Source: Halieaceae bacterium (GTDB lineage: Bacteria; Pseudomonadota; Gammaproteobacteria; Pseudomonadales; Halieaceae). Taken from it: a stretch of 6,772 nt of DNA. The notes below the pieces were generated by a model. That model had not been told where the DNA came from. It was given only the letters and a program-made list of their open reading frames with translations, and made no database searches. A program made the translations under genes and the position numbers. The stretch is from positions 1 through 6,772 of the forward strand of contig JABIZW010000007.1 in assembly GCA_018666295.1 (NCBI GenBank), written 5' to 3'. Numbering within the stretch: the stretch's first letter is position 1; each line of letters starts with the position of its first letter. Shown here in pieces: positions 1 through 6,223 of the stretch.

Positions 1-81
1 CATCGCATCACTGCCTTGTGGGATCGTACCTTGTTTGTACCCTCCTGAGGCGCCGGTGGATTCAATCAAGATACCGAGAAC
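1..81 (-). other. Open in-frame continuation of the VOC gene past its TAA
   Basis: After the TAA at 82-84 the same minus-strand frame stays open for 27 codons to the window edge. It begins VLGILIESTG and continues GGYKQGTIPQG. The VLGILIE stretch resembles the closing strand of a VOC module, where the last metal ligand is normally a glutamate in an L-[IVL]-E context. I read this as the severed C-terminus of the VOC gene. Alternatively it is the beginning of a separate gene: an AGGAGG lies at 41-46 on the minus strand (CCTCCT on the plus), but no ATG, GTG or TTG stands at a normal distance from it. The end lies outside the window. Confidence 0.5.
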
Positions 82-486
82 TTAGTCAGTTTGGCTAAAC
101 GTAACTTGCAACTGCCCATTGGATAGGCTGTTCGGATCGACATCGGCAACTTGCCAAGACGAGAGGCCTGTTCGCATTGGGGTGAGATTTGGCGAAGTGT
201 GTGCGTCTTGTTGAACACCCAATGACAACAAAAACAGCCCCTCCTCTTTCTCCCGCAGTCGCCTCATTGGGGCGCCATCACCCACAGGCTGGACAAGCAC
301 AATCCATGTTTCTCCAGCGAGAAAGCGTGCGGTGATGACACCTCTTGAGGGTAAACTTTCGTCAATAAAATCGACGTCAAACAACGACGCATACTGCTGT
401 TTTGCTGTTTGCAGATCGCGCACCAGTAAATTGACGTGATGTACGTGTGATGGGTCGAGCTTTTCTGTGTCCATAAATGTTCTCAC
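82..486 (-). CDS. VOC/glyoxalase-fold protein, probably truncated by an in-frame TAA
   Basis: The 134-residue product reads as a vicinal-oxygen-chelate (glyoxalase/dioxygenase) fold. The first strand contains HHVNLLV with the candidate metal ligand His17, followed by the helix DLQTAKQQYASLF, then strands ending in WIVLVQP and FLLSLGV. Proteins of this fold act as lyases, isomerases or dioxygenases on small molecules; the substrate here cannot be told. The GTG at 486 has AGGGTG about 10 nt upstream, and an in-frame ATG at 474 (residue 5) is an alternative. An in-frame TGA at 496-498 limits the start. The frame stops at TAA (82-84) after VTFSQTD, just where a VOC module should enter its last strand with the metal-binding glutamate, and the codons beyond the stop appear to supply that strand. 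The gene is divergent from the isochorismatase-like gene. The fold is fairly sure; an intact product is doubtful. Confidence 0.7.
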   Translation of the reverse strand: MRTFMDTEKLDPSHVHHVNLLVRDLQTAKQQYASLFDVDFIDESLPSRGVITARFLAGETWIVLVQPVGDGAPMRRLREKEEGLFLLSLGVQQDAHTSPNLTPMRTGLSSWQVADVDPNSLSNGQLQVTFSQTD

Positions 487-528
487 TCGGGCAATTCACC
501 CTGAAAGCGGCCTCCTGTGATCAACTGT

Positions 529-543
529 CGATGCTGCGCATCG
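529..543. promoter_or_regulatory. Perfect 6-bp dyad in divergent spacer, candidate operator
   Basis: CGATGC and GCATCG form a perfect inverted repeat around a 3-nt centre (TGC). It lies in the 116-bp spacer between the divergent VOC and isochorismatase-like genes, just upstream of the candidate -35 of the latter. The size and place suit a dimeric regulator that controls one or both genes. No regulator gene lies in the window, and a 6-bp dyad can arise by chance, so this is inference. Confidence 0.3.
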
Positions 544-545
544 GC

Positions 546-575
546 TTGCGAGTGTTTACTTGGTCGTAGCATGAT
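546..575 (+). promoter_or_regulatory. Weak sigma70-like promoter for the isochorismatase-like gene
   Basis: TTGCGA (546-551) and CATGAT (570-575) are separated by 18 bp; each matches four of six consensus positions. Transcription would begin near 582, giving a leader of about 20 nt before the ATG at 603. The dyad at 529-543 lies immediately upstream. The match is modest. Confidence 0.3.
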
Positions 576-602
576 GACACTTTGACTTGAGTAACGTGAT
601 TT

Positions 603-1220
603 ATGGCGATCGAAGAAAACCGCTCTTTAGAACGGCAGCCACAAGGACTGGGTGAAAAGCCGGCGCTGCTCGTTGTCGACGTTATCCGAGGATTTACTGA
701 TCCCGCGTGCCCACTCGGCAGTGACGCCGATAGCGTTGTCAGCGCAACCAGTGCGCTTATGCGTGTCTTTCATGACCGTGGTCTCCGTGTTTTTCTGACG
801 ACCGTAGTCTACGACAACGCGAATCAAGCCAGCGTATTTAGAGCGCGCGTCCCCGCACTCAATCTACTGACTCGAGGGTCACATTGGTGTGACATAGATC
901 CAAGACTCCCCTTAATCGACTCGGACCACATCGTCGAGAAGACTCATGCCAGTGCGTTTCATGGCACCGATCTGGCGAGTACCCTGCGTGCCTTAAACAT
1001 CGACTCACTCGTTATTACCGGGTTGACGACCAGCGGATGCGTCAGGGCATCAGCCGTTGACGGCCTTCAGCACAACTTCAAAGTGGTGATTCCAGAGGAA
1101 GCGACCGGAGACCGGGACCGCGATGCGCACAAATCCAATCTGTATGATCTCAATGCGAAGTACGTTGACGTAGTGTCCGTTGAAGACACTATTCGTAGTC
1201 TTTTATCGATCAGTGAGTGA
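603..1220 (+). CDS. Isochorismatase-like cysteine hydrolase (N-carbamoylsarcosine amidase/maleamate amidase type)
   Basis: This 205-residue protein belongs to the isochorismatase-like cysteine hydrolase family. The core starts at about residue 20 with LLVVDVIRGF. The triad is visible as Asp26, Lys113 (VEKTHASAF) and Cys146 (TTSGCVRASAVD). The GLTTSGC segment holds the GxTT turn that usually carries the cis-peptide next to the nucleophile. The TSGCVRASAVD block and the C-terminal NLYDLNAKYVDVVS resemble N-carbamoylsarcosine amidase and maleamate amidohydrolase more than true isochorismatases. The likely reaction is hydrolysis of a C-N amide or ureido bond of a small cytoplasmic substrate, which I cannot name. 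Length is normal and no signal peptide is seen. The ATG at 603 gives a complete domain, but its Shine-Dalgarno site is weak (GAG 11 nt upstream). It is transcribed away from the VOC gene and runs tail to tail into the GST gene. Confidence 0.88.
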   Translation: MAIEENRSLERQPQGLGEKPALLVVDVIRGFTDPACPLGSDADSVVSATSALMRVFHDRGLRVFLTTVVYDNANQASVFRARVPALNLLTRGSHWCDIDPRLPLIDSDHIVEKTHASAFHGTDLASTLRALNIDSLVITGLTTSGCVRASAVDGLQHNFKVVIPEEATGDRDRDAHKSNLYDLNAKYVDVVSVEDTIRSLLSISE

Positions 1221-1222
1221 CA

Positions 1223-2329
1223 TTACTCGTTAACCATTGTCATTTTGTGATCACCCCAAAAAGGCAAGCGACTGTCCTGACCGTCATTCATCGGCAGGTC
1301 GACGTCGCTCCAGAGCGGGTCCCACACACCGGTGGATCTCAGCACACCGCTAAGCGTCGTCTGCGCCTCGCAGCTCATGGTGTGATATCGATCGCGTAAT
1401 TGGGAAAGGCACCACACACGGTATTGAGATGTTCGTGCCTTTGTATACGTCACCCCATCCACAGTTGTCGTGAATCGTGTCTTCCCCGCCTTCACGGCGG
1501 TGACGTTTGCGTTTAAGTAGGGCAAGTAGCCCCGCGACAGGTGTTTTAACAGTTCTTGAATATCGTCAGGAATACCCGAAACCAAGTCACCCACGGCACT
1601 TTCGAGTCGGCTGTTCCAAAGCCGTATGACCCACTCCAGCGTCTTAGGCGCTGTGTGGCGTAATATCTGCAAAGGAATTGGGTCCAGCGCAAAATGCCTG
1701 AAAAATGGACCTGCGAAGCCAACATCAGCCAGCGTCGGCCGATCGCCGAATAAAAAGGGACGTACCGAGAAAATACGCTCCAGCTGTGAAAATAAGTTCG
1801 TCACATCTGTTTCGATGCCGAGCACCGCATTGGGTCCAATACCATCACCACGGGTGTAGCCGTTTCTCTGACGCCGACGCAGCATGGCTCGCTTCATAAA
1901 GAGCGGCAGAAGCAGGCCGCCCATCACTTCTTGAGCCAAATGACCCGACGCAAATCGCGCACCCTCTGGGTAGTACCATCGATAATGCATCGCTGGCCGC
2001 CACCACCACTCATCCGCCCAATCTTCAAGCAGGTAACACACAAAGGCCTGCACAGGATCGTCAGGTAAAATCGGACGCTCCGGATACTCGCGCTCAAACC
2101 ACTGAATCATTTTAGTGGTGTCTGTCATCCAGCGGCCATCGGGCAGCTGAACAACGGGCATTTGCGACAGGCCTAAAACCTGCTTATTACGTTTGACCTC
2201 GCCAGGAAAACGCATGCTTTCGAAGCGATAGGGAATGCCCTTAATACGGAAATAATTCTCCATCTTCCCGGTAAAATAAGAAATGCTCGAGCCTCGAAGC
2301 TCGAGCACAGACGGGTTGCTCTCAGACAC
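1223..2329 (-). CDS. Glutathione S-transferase-like protein with long C-terminal extension
   Basis: The 368-residue product begins with a thioredoxin-like GST N-domain (about residues 8-85). It shows SYFTGKMENYFRIKGIPY, then QMPVVQL with the expected cis-proline at Pro58, and DTT (70-72) at the usual glutathione gamma-glutamyl site. A helical domain follows (about 92-240), including a tryptophan-rich stretch (Trp104, 108-110, 118) and RPTLADVGF with the conserved Asp202 of the GST N-capping box. GSTs usually have 200-240 residues, so about 125 residues (242-368) are extra. They contain VWCLSQLRDRY and VWDPLW and show no membrane segment. Function may be conjugation, reduction or non-catalytic; the substrate is unknown. 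The GTG start at 2329 is supported by AAGGAG five bases upstream. The stop lies 2 bp from that of the convergent cysteine hydrolase gene. The upstream minus-strand gene ends 91 bp away behind a possible terminator, so this gene may have its own promoter. Confidence 0.85.
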   Translation of the reverse strand: MSESNPSVLELRGSSISYFTGKMENYFRIKGIPYRFESMRFPGEVKRNKQVLGLSQMPVVQLPDGRWMTDTTKMIQWFEREYPERPILPDDPVQAFVCYLLEDWADEWWWRPAMHYRWYYPEGARFASGHLAQEVMGGLLLPLFMKRAMLRRRQRNGYTRGDGIGPNAVLGIETDVTNLFSQLERIFSVRPFLFGDRPTLADVGFAGPFFRHFALDPIPLQILRHTAPKTLEWVIRLWNSRLESAVGDLVSGIPDDIQELLKHLSRGYLPYLNANVTAVKAGKTRFTTTVDGVTYTKARTSQYRVWCLSQLRDRYHTMSCEAQTTLSGVLRSTGVWDPLWSDVDLPMNDGQDSRLPFWGDHKMTMVNE

Positions 2330-2345
2330 AGTCGCTCCTTTGTTA

Positions 2346-2370
2346 ACGTCCGTTTTTACGATCCGTTTTT
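2346..2370. repeat. Tandem 12/13-bp repeat in the GST leader
   Basis: On the plus strand ACGTCCGTTTTT (2346-2357) is followed directly by ACGATCCGTTTTT (2358-2370); the copies differ by one inserted base. The pair lies 17-41 bp upstream of the GST start codon, inside its probable leader or promoter. It could be a tandem binding site or a simple replication-slippage duplication. Confidence 0.55.
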
Positions 2371-2395
2371 AACAAAAATGTATCTGAGAGAACCC

Positions 2396-2418
2396 AAAAC
2401 CGGCAGGTTTGGCGCCGG
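2396..2418 (-). terminator. Possible intrinsic terminator after the duplicated exported protein gene
   Basis: Two bases after the TAA of the upstream minus-strand gene, CCGGC and GCCGG can pair into a 5-bp G+C stem with a 9-nt loop, followed by TTTT. The stem is short and the T run is only four bases, so termination may be partial, with read-through into the GST gene. Confidence 0.4.
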
Positions 2419-2420
2419 GC

Positions 2421-3155
2421 TTATCGAGAGACAACCAAATGCGATCGGTGGAGATCCGTCACGCACTGCGCGGGATTCTCAACCCCTGCCGCTCTCATCG
2501 CTTTAAGCGCTTTACCACTGCGTACATTGTCCATAACGTTCGCCATGTCCTCGGTGGTACCCGTCACTATTGCCACATAATCAAAACCTGCGATGCCCAG
2601 TGCAGGCGTAAAGACGGTGCTGCCCACACTGCCGTCAATCATGTCATTAGCCATCTTGTTCACAGCCTTGCGATACGCGAGTGCGTCGCCGATGCTTTTA
2701 CCCTCATCCAGATTGCAGACCATGGCAATCAGTGGCTTTTCTTGGGCCGCAGGGGGTTGTGCGCCTGCGTTGTGAACGGCGAGAGTGCGGGCCTTGCTGC
2801 AGGATACGAGCTCAAAAAGATTCGTCGCTACGTCTTGCGCCGTGGCGCGCCACGCATCTTCACTGGCAAAGTAGTCGCCCCAAGTTGGGAAGTAGTTGAC
2901 CCATCTCAAATCCGGTTCATCGTAGGGTGGGGACACCGCGACAGCCTCCCAAATAAAGGAATTCATAGCGAAGTCATTTTTATCTGCAAACGCTTTGAAG
3001 TCAGATCGTGCGAAATCCAGCACTTGAGACACGGCAACCCCGTCGTTCAGAGAGCATTCATAGAACTCGCTTATCATGGGTGTTTCTTCATGGTGCGCAG
3101 CCATTGCCGACACACTCAACGAAAGAGCACCCGCGACCAGTAAACGCTTAAACAT
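2421..3155 (-). CDS. Exported protein of unknown function with two duplicated halves and four cysteines
   Basis: I do not recognise a named family. With the start at ATG 3155 the protein has 244 residues and opens with a typical signal peptide: Lys3-Arg4, a hydrophobic core LLVAGALSLSVS, and an Ala-Met-Ala site with cleavage predicted after Ala19. AGGGG lies 7-8 nt upstream. An in-frame ATG at 3173 would add MKKGKY but lacks a good ribosome site. The mature protein seems to be an internal duplication: ECSLNDGVAVSQVLDFAR (33-50) matches VCNLDEGKSIGDALAYRK (146-163). Cysteines fall at 34, 119, 147 and 231, so each half has one near its start and one near its end, 85 and 84 residues apart. This suggests two similar alpha/beta domains, each possibly closed by a disulfide formed in the periplasm. 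A Pro/Ala/Gln linker lies at about 130-141. The fold may be a ferredoxin-like (dimeric alpha/beta barrel) type, but this is a guess. It lies 131 bp downstream of the S9 peptidase gene. Confidence 0.8.
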   Translation of the reverse strand: MFKRLLVAGALSLSVSAMAAHHEETPMISEFYECSLNDGVAVSQVLDFARSDFKAFADKNDFAMNSFIWEAVAVSPPYDEPDLRWVNYFPTWGDYFASEDAWRATAQDVATNLFELVSCSKARTLAVHNAGAQPPAAQEKPLIAMVCNLDEGKSIGDALAYRKAVNKMANDMIDGSVGSTVFTPALGIAGFDYVAIVTGTTEDMANVMDNVRSGKALKAMRAAGVENPAQCVTDLHRSHLVVSR

Positions 3156-3207
3156 ATATTTCCCCTTTTTCATAAAATTATGGCCGCCCTCTTGAGCCGC
3201 TAAAACC

Positions 3208-3235
3208 AGCATAGGATAGGAACCACGAACTGCAA
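3208..3235 (-). promoter_or_regulatory. Candidate promoter for the duplicated exported protein gene
   Basis: On the minus strand TTGCAG (3235-3230) and TATGCT (3213-3208) are 16 bp apart. The -10 matches four of six consensus positions and the -35 three. Transcription would start near 3200, about 45 nt before the ATG at 3155. This supports a transcript separate from the S9 peptidase gene, though weakly. Confidence 0.3.
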
Positions 3236-3267
3236 AAATTAAACTGGGGGTAATGCGAGTCCCGCAT
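3230..3267 (-). terminator. Hairpin with T-rich tail after the S9 peptidase gene, weak terminator candidate
   Basis: ATGCG and CGCAT (3253-3257 and 3263-3267) form a perfect 5-bp stem with a 5-nt loop, 19 bases beyond the S9 peptidase stop codon. On the minus strand the hairpin is followed by TTACCCCCAG and only then by a T-rich stretch (TTTAATTTTT). The T run is too far from the stem for a textbook intrinsic terminator, so the call is tentative. Confidence 0.25.
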
Positions 3268-3286
3268 GAACCAGCACTGCCACCGA

Positions 3287-5209
3287 TTAAAGGTGCTGCT
3301 TTAAAAACGACAGGTATGCCTCACTCGCTGTGATGCGATTCACTCGCTTTCGAAAACCATGGCCCTCATCGGCAAATAAGACGTATTCGACGGGAATATT
3401 ATTTGCACGCACTTCCTCGACCAGTTCGTCGCTTTCGACTTGAAGAACACGTGGATCATTGGCGCCTTGGACCACGAGCAGCGGTTTCACAATATTTTGC
3501 GCGTGAAACAGTGGTGAAATCGCAGTCAATCGATCGGTATCCGTTGCCGGGTCACCCAGCTCAGCGTAGAGCGAAGTGCGAAACGCCCCCCACCAAGGCG
3601 GAATGGATTCCAGCGTTCTGAGCCAGTTAGTGACACCAAAAATGTTGATACCCACCTCAAATGACTCAGGCTCAAACGCCAGAGCCGCCGCGACCATGTA
3701 GCCACCGTACGAGCCCCCGATAATGCCGACCCGATTACCATCAATCCATTCATAAGCCGCAAGGAATTCTCTTGAGGCAACGACGTCACCTAAATCGGCC
3801 TCACCGTGCTTTAAGTCATCAAGGTGAAAGAATGTCTTGCCGTACCCGCTCGATCCCCGATTATTGATTTGATAGACCGCGTAACCGTGATTGACCAAAT
3901 GCTGAATGACCGCGGAATAACCTTTGCGACTCTGGCCCCCGGGCCCACCATGGACCCACACTAATGCCGGCACGGGGCTCTCAGCAGACGCCTCGCGAGG
4001 CTTGTATAGAATTCCTGGCACTTGCAGACCGTCATAGCTTGCAAAGCGCACCACGTCGCCCTCAACCATGAGGTTACTCTCAATCACCGGATTGAGTGCG
4101 CGCGTCAGTCGCGTCGCGTCAGCATTCAATGGCATGTGGTACACATCGTACGGCGCTGTGTCACGGTATAAACCAAAGGCAATAGCAGACTCGTCACGGT
4201 TAAACCGAACTTCAGCAAGGTCACCCTCGGGTACGTTTTTAAGGACAATATCGCGACCTGTGGTCAGGTCTTTAAGCGTTACAACTGTTCGCGCGTCGTT
4301 GTTAATTCCACTTACCCTGTAACGCCCACTGGGTGAATAGCCGACGTACATCACGTCCCAGTCTTCGGCGATCAACACCTGCCTTGCGCCCGTGTCGAGC
4401 GACAACGTCCATGCCTGACTGAACTCTCCAAACTCGTTGGTTGAGTAAATAAACTGGCGACTGTCGGGCGTAAAACCCATTGAAGAATATTCAATATTGC
4501 CCTCGTGCGGCGTGATATTGACCAGTTCCAGCTCGCTGGCAGCGACGTCGATTAGAAAGAGATCGGTGTCGGCGTTGCTATTATTGCGCGCATAAACCAC
4601 CCAGCGCCCATCACTACTGATCGCACCGAGATCCAGACCCTCGGTATTCTCATACAGCATCGTCCGTGAATAATCCGCTGCGCTGTAACGGTACATATCA
4701 AACGCCGCGCCATCACGCTCATTGCTGTAGATGAAAAACTCGGATCCGTCAGACGACCAGCCGGCAAATCCTGCCTTGTGGCCCTCTCCCGGCGTTAGGT
4801 CAGTGCTTTCTCCCGAGGGCGACATGACAAAAACGTGCGTGAGCTCATCGCCATTACCGTCTTGTTGGTAAATAAAGCGATCATCGTTCGGAAACCAAGA
4901 GTCGACATAGACACCACGATCGGAAGACGCGGTCAGCACTGTCATCTGCCCCGATTCAACATCTAAGCGATACGCGTTGTAGACCCCTGTTTCGTCAGAA
5001 CTCACGATCAAATCACCGTTTACCCCAGAGAAGGCATAAGGCCCGGAACCGCCCATCCGGTAACCCGTGGTTTGAAAGAATTGCTCTGCGGAATATTTTT
5101 GGTGAGCGAGGGGCTGCTCAGCTCCCTTACTGACCGGTTGATCGGGCGCACAACCCAACAGCAACAGTGTAACGATGGACAGCGTGCTCACTACTTGTAT
5201 CATTTTCAT
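3287..5209 (-). CDS. S9-family serine peptidase (prolyl oligopeptidase fold), lipoprotein
   Basis: With the ATG at 5209 (AGGA eight bases upstream) the protein has 640 residues. A TTG at 5227 would add six residues and lacks a ribosome site. It opens with a lipoprotein signal ending in the lipobox LLGC, giving lipidated Cys20; Ala at +2 argues against retention in the inner membrane. Residues of about 40-380 form a beta-propeller of TolB/DPP-like blades, with repeated elements such as WSSDGSEFFIYS, ISSDGRWVVYA and YSPSGRY. SYDGLQVPGILYKP then leads into the alpha/beta-hydrolase domain. The catalytic set is complete: HGGPGG (His420 on) for the oxyanion region, Ser500 in GGSYGGYM, Asp585 in GANDPRV and His617 in DEGHGF. 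Family members cleave short peptides, releasing dipeptides or acyl-amino acids; the exact specificity is not readable here. It probably works on peptides in the periplasm or at the outer membrane. It follows the MBL-fold gene by 72 bp and could be co-transcribed with it. Confidence 0.92.
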   Translation of the reverse strand: MKMIQVVSTLSIVTLLLLGCAPDQPVSKGAEQPLAHQKYSAEQFFQTTGYRMGGSGPYAFSGVNGDLIVSSDETGVYNAYRLDVESGQMTVLTASSDRGVYVDSWFPNDDRFIYQQDGNGDELTHVFVMSPSGESTDLTPGEGHKAGFAGWSSDGSEFFIYSNERDGAAFDMYRYSAADYSRTMLYENTEGLDLGAISSDGRWVVYARNNSNADTDLFLIDVAASELELVNITPHEGNIEYSSMGFTPDSRQFIYSTNEFGEFSQAWTLSLDTGARQVLIAEDWDVMYVGYSPSGRYRVSGINNDARTVVTLKDLTTGRDIVLKNVPEGDLAEVRFNRDESAIAFGLYRDTAPYDVYHMPLNADATRLTRALNPVIESNLMVEGDVVRFASYDGLQVPGILYKPREASAESPVPALVWVHGGPGGQSRKGYSAVIQHLVNHGYAVYQINNRGSSGYGKTFFHLDDLKHGEADLGDVVASREFLAAYEWIDGNRVGIIGGSYGGYMVAAALAFEPESFEVGINIFGVTNWLRTLESIPPWWGAFRTSLYAELGDPATDTDRLTAISPLFHAQNIVKPLLVVQGANDPRVLQVESDELVEEVRANNIPVEYVLFADEGHGFRKRVNRITASEAYLSFLKQHL

Positions 5210-5281
5210 AAGGTCAATCCTGGTCAATTGCAGTTGTCTCGCCGACGCACCCTAACATTGCCCAGCGCAACATAACGACAC

Positions 5282-6214
5282 TTAAAACACATCCAAATCG
5301 CGTGCAGAAACAACCTCTCCACTGAACTCGGCTTTAACTTCCTCTATTAACGTATCGTGGGTCGATCCCCACAACAACTGATGATAGAGCACCAAAAGCT
5401 TTGGTTTGACCTCAGACGCCAAACGCCCAAGCTCCGAAGTCGATGTGTGGTTTTTTGCGTGGTACTTCTGCCATTGAGGTTCTTTCTTGGCAAACCCTTC
5501 TTGACTGTAAACTTCGTGCACCAGTATGTCGGCGCCGCGTGCATACTTTGCAAGTTCAGGCGACGGCGCCGTGTCACCCGAGACAACAATGACCCGGTCG
5601 GGCGTAGTAAACCGATACCCCCATGCATCGGGCCAACTTCCGTGTGGGACACGAAAGGCCTCTACGGTCACGTTTTCATCCTTAAAAATAAGACCTGACT
5701 CAGTGACCTCTTGTGTCTCGACACGCCAGCCTTGATTGTTAGCGGGTTGCTCACTGTACAAGCGGTAGCGAATGTCTTCTTCATAAGCCTCTAGGACCTT
5801 GTCTGCCATGTGCTTCGTGCCTTCGGGACCAAATAATTTTAAGGGTGAATCCCGACCAACCGTCCACGCCGTCAGGATCAAGTCAGGAAGACCCACCGTA
5901 TGATCAGAATGCAGGTGCGTTAAAAACGCGTGCTTAAGGTTTTCGACCGCTAGACCCCCGATCTCGCCACCGTACTCAGGCGACAGTGACGACGCTTGCC
6001 TGACCACGCCCGGTCCGAAGTCCACTAAATACGGTTCACCGTTCACGACAATTGCGAGCGATGGCCCCGATCTGTCGGGAAATGGGTTAGGTGTTCCAGT
6101 CCCGAGCATGACGAGTTGAGTAATGTCTGATCCGCGCCAGTCGTCTGCCAAACCTGTCGGCGCCTGAAGCGAAATAACGAGTGCGAAGAAAGTCAGTAAT
6201 GCGTGTTTAAACAT
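5282..6214 (-). CDS. Exported metallo-beta-lactamase-fold hydrolase, RNase Z/ElaC-like
   Basis: The 310-residue protein starts with a signal peptide (MFKHALLTFFALVISLQA, cleavage likely after Ala23 in GLA-DDW). The mature part has the RNase Z-type layout: LGTGTPNP near the N-terminus, the HxHxDH motif THLHSDH (His100, His102, Asp104, His105), PHG with WGYRF (His191), SGDTAPS (Asp214), VHEVY (His233-Glu234), NHTSTSELG (His256) and LYHQL (His278). All ligands needed for a two-zinc site seem present. True RNase Z processes tRNA in the cytoplasm, so an exported relative more likely cleaves another phosphodiester, sulfate ester or ester; the substrate cannot be assigned. The ATG at 6214 lies 9 bp after the stop of the ADP-ribosylglycohydrolase-family gene. 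GGAG, 12 nt upstream of the ATG, sits inside the end of that gene, so translation is probably coupled. Confidence 0.9.
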   Translation of the reverse strand: MFKHALLTFFALVISLQAPTGLADDWRGSDITQLVMLGTGTPNPFPDRSGPSLAIVVNGEPYLVDFGPGVVRQASSLSPEYGGEIGGLAVENLKHAFLTHLHSDHTVGLPDLILTAWTVGRDSPLKLFGPEGTKHMADKVLEAYEEDIRYRLYSEQPANNQGWRVETQEVTESGLIFKDENVTVEAFRVPHGSWPDAWGYRFTTPDRVIVVSGDTAPSPELAKYARGADILVHEVYSQEGFAKKEPQWQKYHAKNHTSTSELGRLASEVKPKLLVLYHQLLWGSTHDTLIEEVKAEFSGEVVSARDLDVF

Positions 6215-6223
6215 AGCCTAAGG

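Noticed and set aside
1217..1399. 60-codon plus-strand frame overlapping the end of the cysteine hydrolase gene
   Set aside because: It is antisense to the GST 3' end, has no ribosome site beyond the coincidental ATGA-like overlap, and shows no domain features.
2285..2306. Inverted repeat GCTCGAG/CTCGAGC near the GST start
   Set aside because: It lies inside the coding sequence for residues 8-15 (VLELRGSS), where codon choice can explain it; there is no sign of a regulatory role.
2365..2410. Promoter for the GST gene (TTGGGT, 17 bp, TGTTAA on the minus strand)
   Set aside because: Only three of six bases match in the -10 element and the -35 overlaps the terminator-like hairpin tail; too weak to call.
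2409..3143. 244-codon open frame on the plus strand opposite the duplicated exported protein gene
   Set aside because: It is antisense to a gene with a signal peptide, a ribosome site and internal sequence symmetry. Its own translation is rich in Arg, His and Cys without any recognisable domain.
3156..3212. Longer N-terminus for the duplicated exported protein starting at 3212 or 3173
   Set aside because: The extra residues would push the signal peptide inward and neither start has a good ribosome site, whereas the ATG at 3155 has AGGGG at a suitable distance.
5258..5270. Short TTGC/GCAA hairpin between the MBL and S9 genes as a terminator
   Set aside because: The stem has only 4 bp and no T run follows, so it does not support a transcript end.
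5357..5698. 113-codon plus-strand frame inside the MBL-fold gene
   Set aside because: It lies opposite the conserved metal-ligand region of the MBL gene, and its translation has no recognisable motif.
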